Part shown: positions 37,166 to 45,710 of the stretch, piece by piece
Position numbering within the stretch: position 1 is the stretch's first letter
Layout of the letters: every line of letters begins with the position of its first letter
Source: Deinococcus sp. AB2017081
GTDB taxonomy: Bacteria > Deinococcota > Deinococci > Deinococcales > Deinococcaceae
DNA length: 64,000 nt
Direction: 5' to 3'
Assembly (NCBI RefSeq): GCF_034440735.1
Contig: NZ_CP140098.1
Location: forward strand, 3,577,501 to 3,641,500
Translations under genes and position numbers: made by a program
Notes under the pieces: generated by a model
The model's input: the letters and a program-made list of their open reading frames with translations, nothing else
Database searches by the model: none
What the model was told of the DNA's origin: nothing

Positions 37166-38773
37166 TCACTGGACATCCAGTGCGAGCCAGAACGCGCACT
37201 TGTGATCCGTGGCGAAGGTGGTGCTCTCGCGGATGCTGACCGGGGTGAAGACCTGCACGTTCGCATGGGCCGGATCGAAGACCTGCCACGCCGCCTGACC
37301 GCCGACCTCCGGCTTCCCGGTCTTGACGAAGGTCGCCCACGCCGCGCTGAAGGCGTCCGAGAGCGCCCGCTGGGCCGGCGTGAACGCGCCCGAATCGGCC
37401 ACCCCTGGCAGCGGCGTCTGGAAGGCGTAGACCAGACTGCTGCTGTGGTACGAGCCGAGCCCCGGCAGGTCGGAGGGCGATTTGATCACGCTCACGGCCT
37501 GGGGGTCGTTGAATTCGTAGGCGTAGACCGGCACGTACCGAGACAGCGCCGTGTTCACCCGGATCGCCGGACAGCTGAACACGCCGTCGGTGAACATGGT
37601 GGCAAAGGCCAGGGCGGGCGTGCCGTAGCGCCGGAAGGGGTACTGGAGCAGCACCCGCTGGGCACGGGGAGCCCCCACCAGCAGGCCCGCGCTGGCCCAG
37701 TACTTCACCAGAGACACGGGCGAGCCGTCCGGGGACGCGACCGGCACGAACAGGCGGCCCTCGTCGTGGTTGGTGCCCGTCATGACCGGCACGCGGTTGA
37801 AGGCCCCCTGGGTGAAGGCGTCGTTCAATGTCCGGGGCAGCAGCGGCGTGCCGTAGGTGGGCGACCACACCAGATTGCTGATCGGCCGCAGGCCGGGCAC
37901 CCTCGTGGTGAGCAGCTTCGACACGTCCGCACCGCGCAGGCACGCCACGTCGGTGCTGCGGCACCCGAGGTTCTCGGCGTACTTCACGTTGCGGGTGGCG
38001 GCGTCCTTCTGCAGGACGGCGTTGCCGGGGCTGGTGCATAGCCCGCTCTGGATGATCGCCTGCTGGAACAACCCCGCCGCCTGCGGGGAGGCGAGCTGCG
38101 CACACACGCTCATGCCGCCGGCCGATTCTCCGGCCACAGTCACGCGGGCCGGATCACCCCCGAAGGCCCCGATATTGCGTTTCACCCACGTCAGAGCCGC
38201 CTGCTGATCCTGCAGGCCGTAGTTGCCGGACGCCCCGCCCTGGGCCTCGGCGTCAAGGGCCGGGAGGGCCAGGAAGCCCAGGGCACCCAGCCGGTAGTTC
38301 AGCGTGACCACCACGATACCGTTCTTCTGCGCCAGGACGCTGGCGTCATAGCTGCTGCCCGCCCCGGCGACGAAACTACCTCCGTGGATCCAGACCATCA
38401 CGGGGAGTTTGCTCGCGGCCGTGGCTCCCTGCGGTGCGTAGACGTTCAGGGTCAGGCAGTCCTCGTTCCCCAGGATCTCGCCGGGGGTGCGGCCTGGCAC
38501 GGGGAACAGCGCGATCACAACCTGCGGGCAGATGTTCCCAGCCGTGCGAACGTCACGCGGGGCCGTCCAGGTGGGCGCGGGCTGCGGGGCCTTCCAGCGG
38601 TTGGGGCCGGTGGGAGGCGCAGCATACGGAATCCCCAAAAACTGCTGGACGGGCGTGGCCGAGCCCACCACCGGCCCCTGCGTGGTGGGCACCGTGACCG
38701 TCTGCGCCTGAGCGGCAGACAGCAGCAGGCTGGCAGCGACAAACAGCGACTGTAGACCAGAGCTGACATTCAT
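37166..38773 (-). CDS. Secreted type-B carboxylesterase
   Basis: A 535-residue alpha/beta-hydrolase with a signal peptide (residues 1-24). The oxyanion region is LPVMVWIHGGSFVAGAG near residue 115, the nucleophile Ser is in VTVAGESAGGMSV near 205, and GYHSSSLVYAFQTPL near 440 carries the likely catalytic His. NEDCLTLNVYAP is the second family signature. Substrates are esters, not predictable further. GGAGG lies 6 nt before the ATG. The META gene start overlaps its end. Confidence 0.93.
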   Translation of the reverse strand: MNVSSGLQSLFVAASLLLSAAQAQTVTVPTTQGPVVGSATPVQQFLGIPYAAPPTGPNRWKAPQPAPTWTAPRDVRTAGNICPQVVIALFPVPGRTPGEILGNEDCLTLNVYAPQGATAASKLPVMVWIHGGSFVAGAGSSYDASVLAQKNGIVVVTLNYRLGALGFLALPALDAEAQGGASGNYGLQDQQAALTWVKRNIGAFGGDPARVTVAGESAGGMSVCAQLASPQAAGLFQQAIIQSGLCTSPGNAVLQKDAATRNVKYAENLGCRSTDVACLRGADVSKLLTTRVPGLRPISNLVWSPTYGTPLLPRTLNDAFTQGAFNRVPVMTGTNHDEGRLFVPVASPDGSPVSLVKYWASAGLLVGAPRAQRVLLQYPFRRYGTPALAFATMFTDGVFSCPAIRVNTALSRYVPVYAYEFNDPQAVSVIKSPSDLPGLGSYHSSSLVYAFQTPLPGVADSGAFTPAQRALSDAFSAAWATFVKTGKPEVGGQAAWQVFDPAHANVQVFTPVSIRESTTFATDHKCAFWLALDVQ

Positions 38774-38950
38774 GCAGTCCTCCACAGGAGCAGACCAGCG
38801 TCCCCGTCCGGGAGGGTGACCCGGTCATCAGGCCGCACGACAGAGCATGGCTCGGTAACAACGATCACGATATGGAGCGAGGATGAATACGTTGATGTCG
38901 TGGGATCGGCAGTCTCCGGCCAGAACACGAAAACCGTGGAAAGGACGCCC

Positions 38951-41872
38951 TCAGCCGTCTACGGTGCGATCCTTCAGCTCCTCGGGGGTCGGTGCGTCGA
39001 TATAGGGATCGGGGGGCACGTCCCGGGACGTGATCGGCGCGCTGATCAGGGGCCTGAAGTCCTGGTCAGCCACGAATTCCCAGCGGCGGCGGCCCAGCTG
39101 GGCGAACGCAAGACTCCCTATAAACAGGGCCAGCAGGATCAGCATGAAGGTGGGGTAGCGGCCCTCGAACGCCCCGCTCAGGGCGTGCCGGAAGGCCCCG
39201 ACGCTCTGCGTGACGGGCAGCCAGTCGTGGATGACCTGGAACACCCGCGGCGCGACCTCGACGGGATAGCTGCCACCGGACGCCGCGAGTTGCAGCACCA
39301 GCAGGATCAGGGCCAGCAGGCGGCCCGCCGCACCGAAGCAGACGATCAGGGCCAGCACCATCATCAGGAAGGTCATGCTGGAGGCCACAGCGGTCAGCAC
39401 CACCTGGCCAGGGTGCAGGAAGTCCACGCCCAGCAGGTGCACCCCGAGCACGACCAGCAGCGCCTGCACGGTCACCAGCACGGCGGGGGCGGCGGCCTTG
39501 CGCAGCACCCGCGCCAGCTGCGACGAGCGCCGACCGCTGCGCGGCAGCTGCTGGTACGGAAAGATGAACGTGGTCAGCGTGACGCCCACCCACAGGCTCA
39601 GGGCCATGAAGTACGGGGCGAAGGCCGCGCCGTTGTTCTTGACGGCGGCGAAGGTCTGGATGTCGGGCGTCACGCTCACGCTCAGGCCCTGGGGGTCGCC
39701 GGTCAGGGCGTCCACACGGGTGGGGATCTTCGCCTGGAGCGCCGTCAGCCCGTCCAGGAGCCGGCCGGCCCCGGCGTTCACGTCGTCGGCCCCGGCCTGC
39801 AGCTTGTCGGCCCCGGTGGCCACGCGGGTCAGGCCCTGGCCGAGCGTCTCACTGCTGGCCGCCAGGGTGCGGGCACCGCCCTTGACCGCGTTCAGGTCGT
39901 CCTGGGCAGGCAGCTGGCGGGTGATCTCGCCCAGGCCGGTTCTGAGCTTCGCGGTGCCGTCCACCAGCGACGCCACGCCGGTCTGTACGGTCGCCGCACC
40001 GGTCTGCACCGACCGGGCACCGGCCGCCGCCTGCGTGGTGCGGTCGGCCAGGGTGGCCGCTCCCTGCTGCACGTCCTGAAGGCCACGGGCCAGGGCCGTG
40101 GCGCTGCCCGATATGGTCTGCGCGCCCTGGACGGCCCCGGACAGGCCGCTGCGGGCGGTGCCCGCCTGGGTCGCCAGCGTGTCCGCGCCGCCCGCCAGGT
40201 CGCGCAGGGTCTCCGCCAGGCGCGTGGCGTCGGACTCCAGGGCACCGGCCGCCTGGACGGTGCTGGCCGCGCTGTCACGGGCGGCCGTCAGCGCAGTGGC
40301 CAGGTCGGTGGCAGCCTCGCTGGTCTGCCCCACCCCCGGCAACCGGGGCCCGGCCGGGGCGGGGGCGGACACAGGGGTGCCGACCGCGCGGCGCAGGGGC
40401 GTGCCCAGCTGCTCCAGACGGGTGCGCAGCGCCACGCTCTCGGTGCGCACGCGCTCGGCCTGGGCGGTCAGGGTGGCCACGTCCTCGCGAACGACCTGCG
40501 GCACCAGCAGCTGCGAGCGCAGGCTGACATTCATGGCAGCCATCGTCTGAGAGAACGTGCTGGCGCTGGCGGCGAACTGACGGGCGCTGGCCGTCGCCTG
40601 GGTCACGCCGGTATTCAGGGCGGGCAGCTGCACACTCAGCGGCGTGACCGGCTGCGTGAGCTGCCGCGCCGCCGTGTCCAGGCGGGACGCGCTGGCCGCG
40701 AGCTGCGTGGCGCGGCCGCTCAGCCCGTCCAGGGTGGTCTGGAGGGCCGGCAGCCGCTCGGCAATCTGGCTGCTCCCGGTGGCGAGCTGGGCGGCACCGT
40801 TGCTGGCGGCCTGAGCAGACTCGGCCAGGCGGCCAGCGCCCTCCGCGAGCTGGCCCACGCCATCCTGTACGTCGGGCAGCGTCGTGGCCAGGGTGCCGCT
40901 GCCCTGCGCGAGCTGCCGGGCACCGTCGGCGGCACTCCGGGCACCCCCCGCCACGGTCTGGGCACCGCCGGCCAGTGAATCCAGGCTGCCGGCCAAGGCG
41001 CCGGCCCCGCTGGCCACGCGGGCCGAACCAGCGGTCAGGGGGGCCAGGGACTCGGCCGTGGGCACGGCGGCGTTCAGCGTCTTCAGGCCACGGCCCAGCG
41101 CGGCGCTGCCATCGGTCAGGCGGGTGACCGCGCCCGAGAGTTCGGTGGCCCCGGTCACGAGTTCCTGACCGCCCCCCGCCGCGCTGCGGGCACCCGTGGC
41201 CAGGGTACCGGCGCTGTACGCGAGCTGCCGCGTGCCGATCTTGAGCTGCGAGGCTCCCTCGGTCAGGCGGCCGGTGGCGTCCCGCAGGCCAGTCAGGTCG
41301 CGCTGGGCCTGGGCCAGGGTGCGCTGCACGACGGTCCAGCGGGTCTCGCCCAGGGTGGCGTTCAGGTCGTCGGCCAGGGTGCTGGCGAAGGTGGCGGCCA
41401 CGCGGCTGGCGAAGTAGTTGCTGCCCTCGGCGACATAGAAGTTCAGGGTGCCGTGATCCGCACTGCTGCCGGCAACCGCGTGCGCACTGAAGGTCTTCGG
41501 GATCACCAGCGCGAAGTAGGCGTCGCCGCGCCGCACGGCGTCATGGGCCGCCTGCTCGGTGGAGTACGTGGTGTAGCGGAAGCTGGGGGTGCGGGTCAGG
41601 TCGCGCACGACTTCCTGGCCCAGGCGATAGGTCGTGCCGTCACTCACAGTACCGGCGTCCAGATCGACCAGGGCCACCGGCAGGTTCTCCAGGTGGCCGT
41701 AGGGATCCAGGGCGCTGCTCAGGTAGATGGTGGCGTAGGCCAGCGGCACGGCGGTGATCGCGGCGGCCGAGACCCACATCATGGGCCAGCGCCACAGCCG
41801 GCGCTCGGCGGAACTCAGGCGGCGGTAGTCGTCCAGCAGGGTATGGAGGCGAAGGGGGGCACGTGACGGCAT
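38951..41872 (-). CDS. YhgE/Pip-type membrane protein
   Basis: A 973-residue protein with the YhgE/Pip layout: one N-terminal transmembrane helix (about residues 31-53), a long extracytoplasmic part beginning with LPVALVDLDAG, and five to six C-terminal membrane helices from about residue 740. The central 500 residues are Ala/Gly/Leu-rich repeats of the form GAxxLAxGxxxL, a long helical rod. Relatives include the Lactococcus phage-infection protein Pip and ABC-2-like exporters; the function is probably export or envelope-related. AGGAG lies 6 nt upstream of the ATG. It is divergent from a TetR gene with strong operators between. Confidence 0.9.
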   Translation of the reverse strand: MPSRAPLRLHTLLDDYRRLSSAERRLWRWPMMWVSAAAITAVPLAYATIYLSSALDPYGHLENLPVALVDLDAGTVSDGTTYRLGQEVVRDLTRTPSFRYTTYSTEQAAHDAVRRGDAYFALVIPKTFSAHAVAGSSADHGTLNFYVAEGSNYFASRVAATFASTLADDLNATLGETRWTVVQRTLAQAQRDLTGLRDATGRLTEGASQLKIGTRQLAYSAGTLATGARSAAGGGQELVTGATELSGAVTRLTDGSAALGRGLKTLNAAVPTAESLAPLTAGSARVASGAGALAGSLDSLAGGAQTVAGGARSAADGARQLAQGSGTLATTLPDVQDGVGQLAEGAGRLAESAQAASNGAAQLATGSSQIAERLPALQTTLDGLSGRATQLAASASRLDTAARQLTQPVTPLSVQLPALNTGVTQATASARQFAASASTFSQTMAAMNVSLRSQLLVPQVVREDVATLTAQAERVRTESVALRTRLEQLGTPLRRAVGTPVSAPAPAGPRLPGVGQTSEAATDLATALTAARDSAASTVQAAGALESDATRLAETLRDLAGGADTLATQAGTARSGLSGAVQGAQTISGSATALARGLQDVQQGAATLADRTTQAAAGARSVQTGAATVQTGVASLVDGTAKLRTGLGEITRQLPAQDDLNAVKGGARTLAASSETLGQGLTRVATGADKLQAGADDVNAGAGRLLDGLTALQAKIPTRVDALTGDPQGLSVSVTPDIQTFAAVKNNGAAFAPYFMALSLWVGVTLTTFIFPYQQLPRSGRRSSQLARVLRKAAAPAVLVTVQALLVVLGVHLLGVDFLHPGQVVLTAVASSMTFLMMVLALIVCFGAAGRLLALILLVLQLAASGGSYPVEVAPRVFQVIHDWLPVTQSVGAFRHALSGAFEGRYPTFMLILLALFIGSLAFAQLGRRRWEFVADQDFRPLISAPITSRDVPPDPYIDAPTPEELKDRTVDG

Positions 41873-41951
41873 GGGCTCTCCTGGCAGGCACTGGGCTGTG
41901 GACTGAAAGTGCCCGGAGTATGCCCGCTGCACAGGTGAGTATGCTCAGTAG

Positions 41952-41995
41952 TTGACAGATCGTCAAGTGACAGACTGTCACTTCTCTGGTACGCT
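41952..41995. promoter_or_regulatory. TetR operators and promoter between the YhgE and TetR genes
   Basis: A perfect palindrome AAGTGACAGACTGTCACTT (41965-41983) overlaps a second inverted repeat TTGACAGATCGTCAA (41952-41966). For the TetR gene, GTGACA (41967-41972), a 17-nt spacer and TACGCT (41990-41995) lie over it, with the ATG 7 nt after the -10 (leaderless). Repression of both divergent genes by the TetR protein is likely. Confidence 0.75.
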
Positions 41996-42002
41996 GTGAC
42001 GC

Positions 42003-42587
42003 ATGCCGGCCATGCCCCCCGCCCGCCGCCTGGACGCCGACACGCGCCGGGAGCAGATCCTGAATGCCGCCCAGGCCCTCTTCATCGAGCGCGGCTTCGA
42101 GGGGGTCGCCATGACCGATGTCGCGCGGGCGCTGGGCACGTCCCGGCCGACGGTGTACACCTATTTCACATCCACCACAGACATGCTCGGGGCGCTGCTG
42201 GAGGCCCGGCTGCCCGCGCTGTGGGCCCGGCTCCGGCCGGTGCTGGAGGCCGGCCAGGGCCGCGATCCGGCCGCCGTCGACTACGCCGCCATCCATGCCG
42301 CGCTGCTCCAGGAACGCGACCTGTTGCTGCTCATGCACTCCGGGGGCGGCCCCACCTTCCGCGAACAGCGCCGGCACTTCCTGGATCAGCTCGCCACGCG
42401 GCTCGCGCCGTACCGGCCCGCACCAAGTGCCGGGGACACCGGCGCGCTCGTGATCATCACGCTGCTGCTGGAGGCCGTGGCGGTCGAGGCCCTGCGCCAC
42501 CCGGAGAACACGCCGCCGGCCCTGCACCAGACGCTCCCGGTCTTCATCTCGGGGGGCCTGGACGCGCTGCGCGGACGTCCCGAGTGA
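42003..42587 (+). CDS. TetR-family repressor of the YhgE gene
   Basis: A 194-residue TetR regulator. The DNA-binding domain spans residues 12-60 ([39 protein letters not shown]); the C-terminal ligand domain is not informative. It diverges from the membrane protein gene, and two palindromes lie between, so autoregulation and control of that gene are probable. Its leaderless -10 supports the start at 42003. Confidence 0.92.
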   Translation: MPAMPPARRLDADTRREQILNAAQALFIERGFEGVAMTDVARALGTSRPTVYTYFTSTTDMLGALLEARLPALWARLRPVLEAGQGRDPAAVDYAAIHAALLQERDLLLLMHSGGGPTFREQRRHFLDQLATRLAPYRPAPSAGDTGALVIITLLLEAVAVEALRHPENTPPALHQTLPVFISGGLDALRGRPE

Positions 42588-42609
42588 GCACGCGGGCGCC
42601 GTTGCTCGG

Positions 42610-42615
42610 TACACT
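42610..42615 (+). promoter_or_regulatory. -10 box of coaBC
   Basis: TACACT ends 6 nt before the GTG at 42622, a leaderless arrangement lying just after the TetR gene stop. Confidence 0.5.
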
Positions 42616-42621
42616 CAGGGC

Positions 42622-43851
42622 GTGACCGATCCGACGACCCCGGCCGTTCTGGTGATCGTGGGCGGCTCGATGGCGGCCGTGAAGGCCCCGTCCGTGCTGC
42701 GCCGCCTGCGCGAGCAGGGCGCGGCCGTGCGCGTGATCGCCACGCGCTCGGCCCTGGCCTTCATCACGGAACTGAGCCTGAGCACCGCCGCCGACGGCCC
42801 GGTCGGCACCGATGTCCACTGGTTCGAGCCCCGACCGGACGCCCTGCACCTGACCCACGCCAGGGTCGATGCCGCCGTGGTCGTGGGCGCGTCGGCCGAG
42901 CTGCTGGCGGGGGCGGCCGGCGGGCACGCGAACGATCTGGCGCTGGCGACCCTGCTCAGCGTGCGGGGGCGGGTGCTGTGGGTGCCGGCCATGAACGAGG
43001 CCATGTGGCGCAGTCCCGCCGTCCAGGCCAACGTGGAGCGGCTGCGCGGATGGGGCCACGCCTTCCTGGGGCCGGAGGTCGGAGCCTTCGGCACACGGGG
43101 CGAGGGCTCGGGCCTGGGGCGCATGGCCGAACCGGAGGACATCGCCGCACACGTGCTGGCGCTGCTGCGGCCAGTCACGCGTGACCTCGCGGGCCGCACG
43201 GTCGTCGTGTCGGCCGGCCCGACCCGCGAGTACCTCGACCCGGTGCGGTTCATCAGCAATCCGTCGAGCGGCAAGATGGGCTTCGCCGTGGCCGAGGAGG
43301 CGCGTGACCGGGGAGCGAGCGTGGTGCTGGTGACCGGCCCCGTGACGCTGCCCGACCCGCCGGGCGTGACCACCGTGCGGATCGAGTCGGCGCTGGAACT
43401 GCGTGACGCCGTGATCCGTGCCGCACAGGACGCGGACATCGTGGTCATGACCGCCGCCGTCGCGGACTACCGGGCGGCCGACCAGGCGACCGAGAAGCAG
43501 GCCAAGGTCGCGGGCGACGTGACCATCCACCTGACGCCGAACCCTGACATCCTGGCGCAGCTCGGGGCCGACAAGGGGGAGCGGGTGCTGGTGGGCTTCG
43601 CCATGGAGACGCATGCCGGGGTGGAACGTGCCGCCGCCAAGGCCCAGCGCAAGAACGCCGACTTCATCCTGCTGAACTACCCCACGCGCGAGGGCACGGC
43701 CTTCGGGGGCGACGACAACCAGGTCACACTGGTGCGCCCGGACGGCACGCACGAGGACTGGCCGCGCACCAGCAAGCGCGAGGTGGCCCGCCGGCTGCTG
43801 GACGAGGCCGTCCGGGGGCTGCGCCCGTCCACCACCCCGCAGCCTGCCTGA
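42622..43851 (+). CDS. coaBC: Phosphopantothenoylcysteine decarboxylase/synthetase
   Basis: A 409-residue bifunctional coenzyme A enzyme. The N-terminal flavoprotein (CoaC) decarboxylates phosphopantothenoylcysteine; the C-terminal CoaB makes it from phosphopantothenate and Cys. CoaC parts are [18 protein letters not shown] and [20 protein letters not shown]; CoaB parts are [30 protein letters not shown] and [11 protein letters not shown]. The usual PASANT-type motif of CoaC reads GASAEL (residues 89-94), losing the conserved Asn. Either the decarboxylase is altered or the residue is replaced structurally. The GTG is preceded by a leaderless -10 box. Confidence 0.92.
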   Translation: MTDPTTPAVLVIVGGSMAAVKAPSVLRRLREQGAAVRVIATRSALAFITELSLSTAADGPVGTDVHWFEPRPDALHLTHARVDAAVVVGASAELLAGAAGGHANDLALATLLSVRGRVLWVPAMNEAMWRSPAVQANVERLRGWGHAFLGPEVGAFGTRGEGSGLGRMAEPEDIAAHVLALLRPVTRDLAGRTVVVSAGPTREYLDPVRFISNPSSGKMGFAVAEEARDRGASVVLVTGPVTLPDPPGVTTVRIESALELRDAVIRAAQDADIVVMTAAVADYRAADQATEKQAKVAGDVTIHLTPNPDILAQLGADKGERVLVGFAMETHAGVERAAAKAQRKNADFILLNYPTREGTAFGGDDNQVTLVRPDGTHEDWPRTSKREVARRLLDEAVRGLRPSTTPQPA

Positions 43852-43869
43852 AGCCAGCACAGCTCACCC

Positions 43870-44532
43870 TCAACCGCTCCTGCGCCGGGGCTGCCCTCCG
43901 GCCACCGACTCCAGCACGCGGCGCCACGCCTGAACGTCACCACGCACGACTGCGCTGCCGTCAGTGACGGTCTCCAGCCGCTCCGGATGTTCCAGCAGGG
44001 TCAGGAAGGTGGTCGGAGTGGTCGTGAGCTGCGCGTCGCCCGGCCCCGTTGCCCCGGACTGGATGTGGATCTGCCCGTCGGCCACGTCCACCGTCCAGAC
44101 CGCTCCATCCAGATCGAGCCGCAGACTGGCCGGAGGCGCGTCGGCCGCGGGGCGGGCCGTGGTTCGCAGGTACAGCAGCACCGAGGCCGCGCTGAGGGTG
44201 GTCGGCCCCGGGGGCGGCGGCAGGTGGGCGCCCCAGGTGCCCATGGCCAGCAGCACCGGCTCCAGGCGGCGTCCGGCGTCGGTGAGGGTATACACCCACG
44301 CACCGGCCGGGAGCGGGAGCTGGCGGCGCTCCACCACGCCCCGCTCCTGAAGCTCGCGCAGCCGGTCGGCCACGAGGTTCGAACTGGCCCCCGCCAGCGC
44401 CCGGCGCAGATCAGAGAACCGCTGTGGGCCGAACAGCAGTTCCCGCACGACGAGCAGGGCCCAGCGCTCACCGATCACGTCCAGGGCGCGGGCAATCGGG
44501 CAGGCATCGTGGTAGCTCCGGCATGTGGGCAT
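43870..44532 (-). CDS. HxlR-family regulator with SCP2-like C-terminus
   Basis: A 220-residue regulator. Residues 1-100 are an HxlR winged helix (CRSYHDACPIARALDVIGER, FGPQRFSDLRRALAGASSNL), including the family's N-terminal Cys. Residues 120-215 resemble a sterol-carrier-type (SCP2-like) lipid-binding fold (DLDGAVWTVDVADGQIHIQS), an arrangement seen in other HxlR proteins and suited to sensing a hydrophobic ligand. It is divergent from a VOC-protein gene, with twin palindromic boxes between. The ATG is fixed by AGAGGT 9 nt upstream. Confidence 0.9.
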   Translation of the reverse strand: MPTCRSYHDACPIARALDVIGERWALLVVRELLFGPQRFSDLRRALAGASSNLVADRLRELQERGVVERRQLPLPAGAWVYTLTDAGRRLEPVLLAMGTWGAHLPPPPGPTTLSAASVLLYLRTTARPAADAPPASLRLDLDGAVWTVDVADGQIHIQSGATGPGDAQLTTTPTTFLTLLEHPERLETVTDGSAVVRGDVQAWRRVLESVAGGQPRRRSG

Positions 44533-44549
44533 GGCAGTCGAACCTCTGT

Positions 44550-44587
44550 GGTTGCAGTGTACAACCCGACGGTTGTTTTTCACAACC
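44550..44587. promoter_or_regulatory. Twin HxlR operator boxes
   Basis: GGTTGCAGTGTACAACC (44550-44566) and GGTTGTTTTTCACAACC (44571-44587) are two inverted repeats of the form GGTTGN5-6ACAACC, spaced exactly 21 bp, or two helical turns. They lie in the 124-bp divergent spacer. Confidence 0.7.
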
Positions 44588-44656
44588 ATTGCTGGTACCG
44601 TGGCGCAACGCAAGTGAAGCCGTGCGTGTGCCGTGTCAGGCTTCGGGGGGAGACCT

Positions 44657-45037
44657 GTGGAACACGCAGTCGTGCATTTCGAGATCATCGGCCGTGACCC
44701 CCGGCAGCTCCAGCACTACTATGCCGAGCTCTTCGGGTGGACCTCCGACACCAGCCATCCGGTCGCGCCGGAGATCTCGGAGCCGGGCAGCTACGGCTTT
44801 CTGTCCCCCGCGCAGGGCGGCCCGGTGGTGGCGGGCGGCATCGGGGGTGGGCCGGGGTACGCGGAGCATGTCATCGTCTACGTGGGCGTCCCGGATGTCG
44901 AGGCGGCCCTGACCCGCGCCGCAGCGCTGGGCGGCACCCGCGTCCTGGGTCCTGTCGCCCGTCCCGACGGCCAGCTGATGCTCGGCCACTTCCGGGATCC
45001 ACAGGGACACCTCATGGGCGTGGCCGGCCCCCGGTGA
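44657..45037 (+). CDS. VOC-superfamily (glyoxalase-like) protein
   Basis: A 126-residue vicinal-oxygen-chelate protein: two beta-alpha-beta-beta-beta modules starting VVHFEIIGRDPRQLQHYYAE and VIVYVGVPDVEAALTRAAAL, ending with GHFRDPQGHLMGVAG, the usual metal-ligand region. Members include dioxygenases, glyoxalases and resistance proteins; the exact role is unknown. Control by the adjacent HxlR regulator is likely. GGGGAG lies just before the GTG; an upstream GTG at 44633 is possible. Confidence 0.88.
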   Translation: MEHAVVHFEIIGRDPRQLQHYYAELFGWTSDTSHPVAPEISEPGSYGFLSPAQGGPVVAGGIGGGPGYAEHVIVYVGVPDVEAALTRAAALGGTRVLGPVARPDGQLMLGHFRDPQGHLMGVAGPR

Positions 45038-45171
45038 CCTCTGCCCGGCGTGGGGCCGTCGGCACTCCTGCGGGCTGAACGCACGCGGGCGAGCGTCCGC
45101 CGCCACGTCGACACCGCCCTGGAGTCCCAGTTCGTGTCTGGACACGCCTTGCAGTATTCACCGTCTATGCA

Positions 45172-45654
45172 ATGATGGAGGGCGTGCCCGCCGCCCTGAG
45201 CAAGGAACAGCGTCAGAAACGCATACAGGACATCATCGCCCGCGAGAGCATCGCCACGCAGGGCGAACTGGTGCAGCGCCTCCAAGAGGGCGGGATCCAG
45301 GTCACGCAGGCGACCGTCAGCCGCGACATCAACGAGCTGCGGCTGGTGCGCGTCCCGGTCGGCAAGGGCCGGCACCGCTATGCGCTGGCGCAGATGAGCG
45401 GCCACACCAATGTCGAGGGCGAACTCGCCCGGCTCTTCCAGAATTTCGTGCACGACATCGACCGGGGCGAGAACACCCTGGTCATCCGCACCGCCGACGG
45501 CCACGCGACCGGCGTGGCGATGCTCCTCGACCGCCTGCGCCGCGACGACATCGTGGGCACGATCGCCGGCGAGGACACGATCTTCGTCCTGGCCCGCACC
45601 GTGGCCGAGGGAGAGGCCCTGATGGAGGAACTGCACGAGCTGATGCTGGGGTAG
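45172..45654 (+). CDS. argR: Arginine repressor
   Basis: A 160-residue ArgR: N-terminal winged helix ([40 protein letters not shown]) and C-terminal oligomerisation/arginine-binding domain ending [20 protein letters not shown]. It represses arginine biosynthesis when arginine is bound. Three starts are possible (45172, 45175, and GTG 45184). An inverted repeat, TTGCA/TGCAA at 45149-45172, spans the first and could be an autoregulatory site. Convergent with the histidine kinase gene. Confidence 0.94.
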   Translation: MMEGVPAALSKEQRQKRIQDIIARESIATQGELVQRLQEGGIQVTQATVSRDINELRLVRVPVGKGRHRYALAQMSGHTNVEGELARLFQNFVHDIDRGENTLVIRTADGHATGVAMLLDRLRRDDIVGTIAGEDTIFVLARTVAEGEALMEELHELMLG

Positions 45655-45710
45655 AGGGGCCGAGAGCAGAGGGCAGAGCGCCACACCATCCTGAGCCCTC
45701 TGCCGCCCCT
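45655..45710. terminator. Bidirectional terminator between argR and the kinase gene
   Basis: Nested stems CAGAGGGC/GCCCTCTG and AGGGGC/GCCCCT fill the 54-bp gap between two convergent stops, separated by a 20-nt loop. Confidence 0.6.

Noticed and set aside
36363..37205. Plus-strand open frame of 280 codons
   Set aside because: It is antisense to the META and esterase genes and has no recognisable motifs; the minus-strand frame carries clear META domains.
41952..41983. Possible Deinococcus radiation/desiccation response motif
   Set aside because: The palindromes contain GTCA and TGAC but do not match the RDRM consensus, and they are better explained as TetR operators.
45149..45172. Canonical ARG box before argR
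   Set aside because: The TTGCA/TGCAA inverted repeat is symmetric but does not match the Arg-box consensus well; kept only as a remark in the argR entry.
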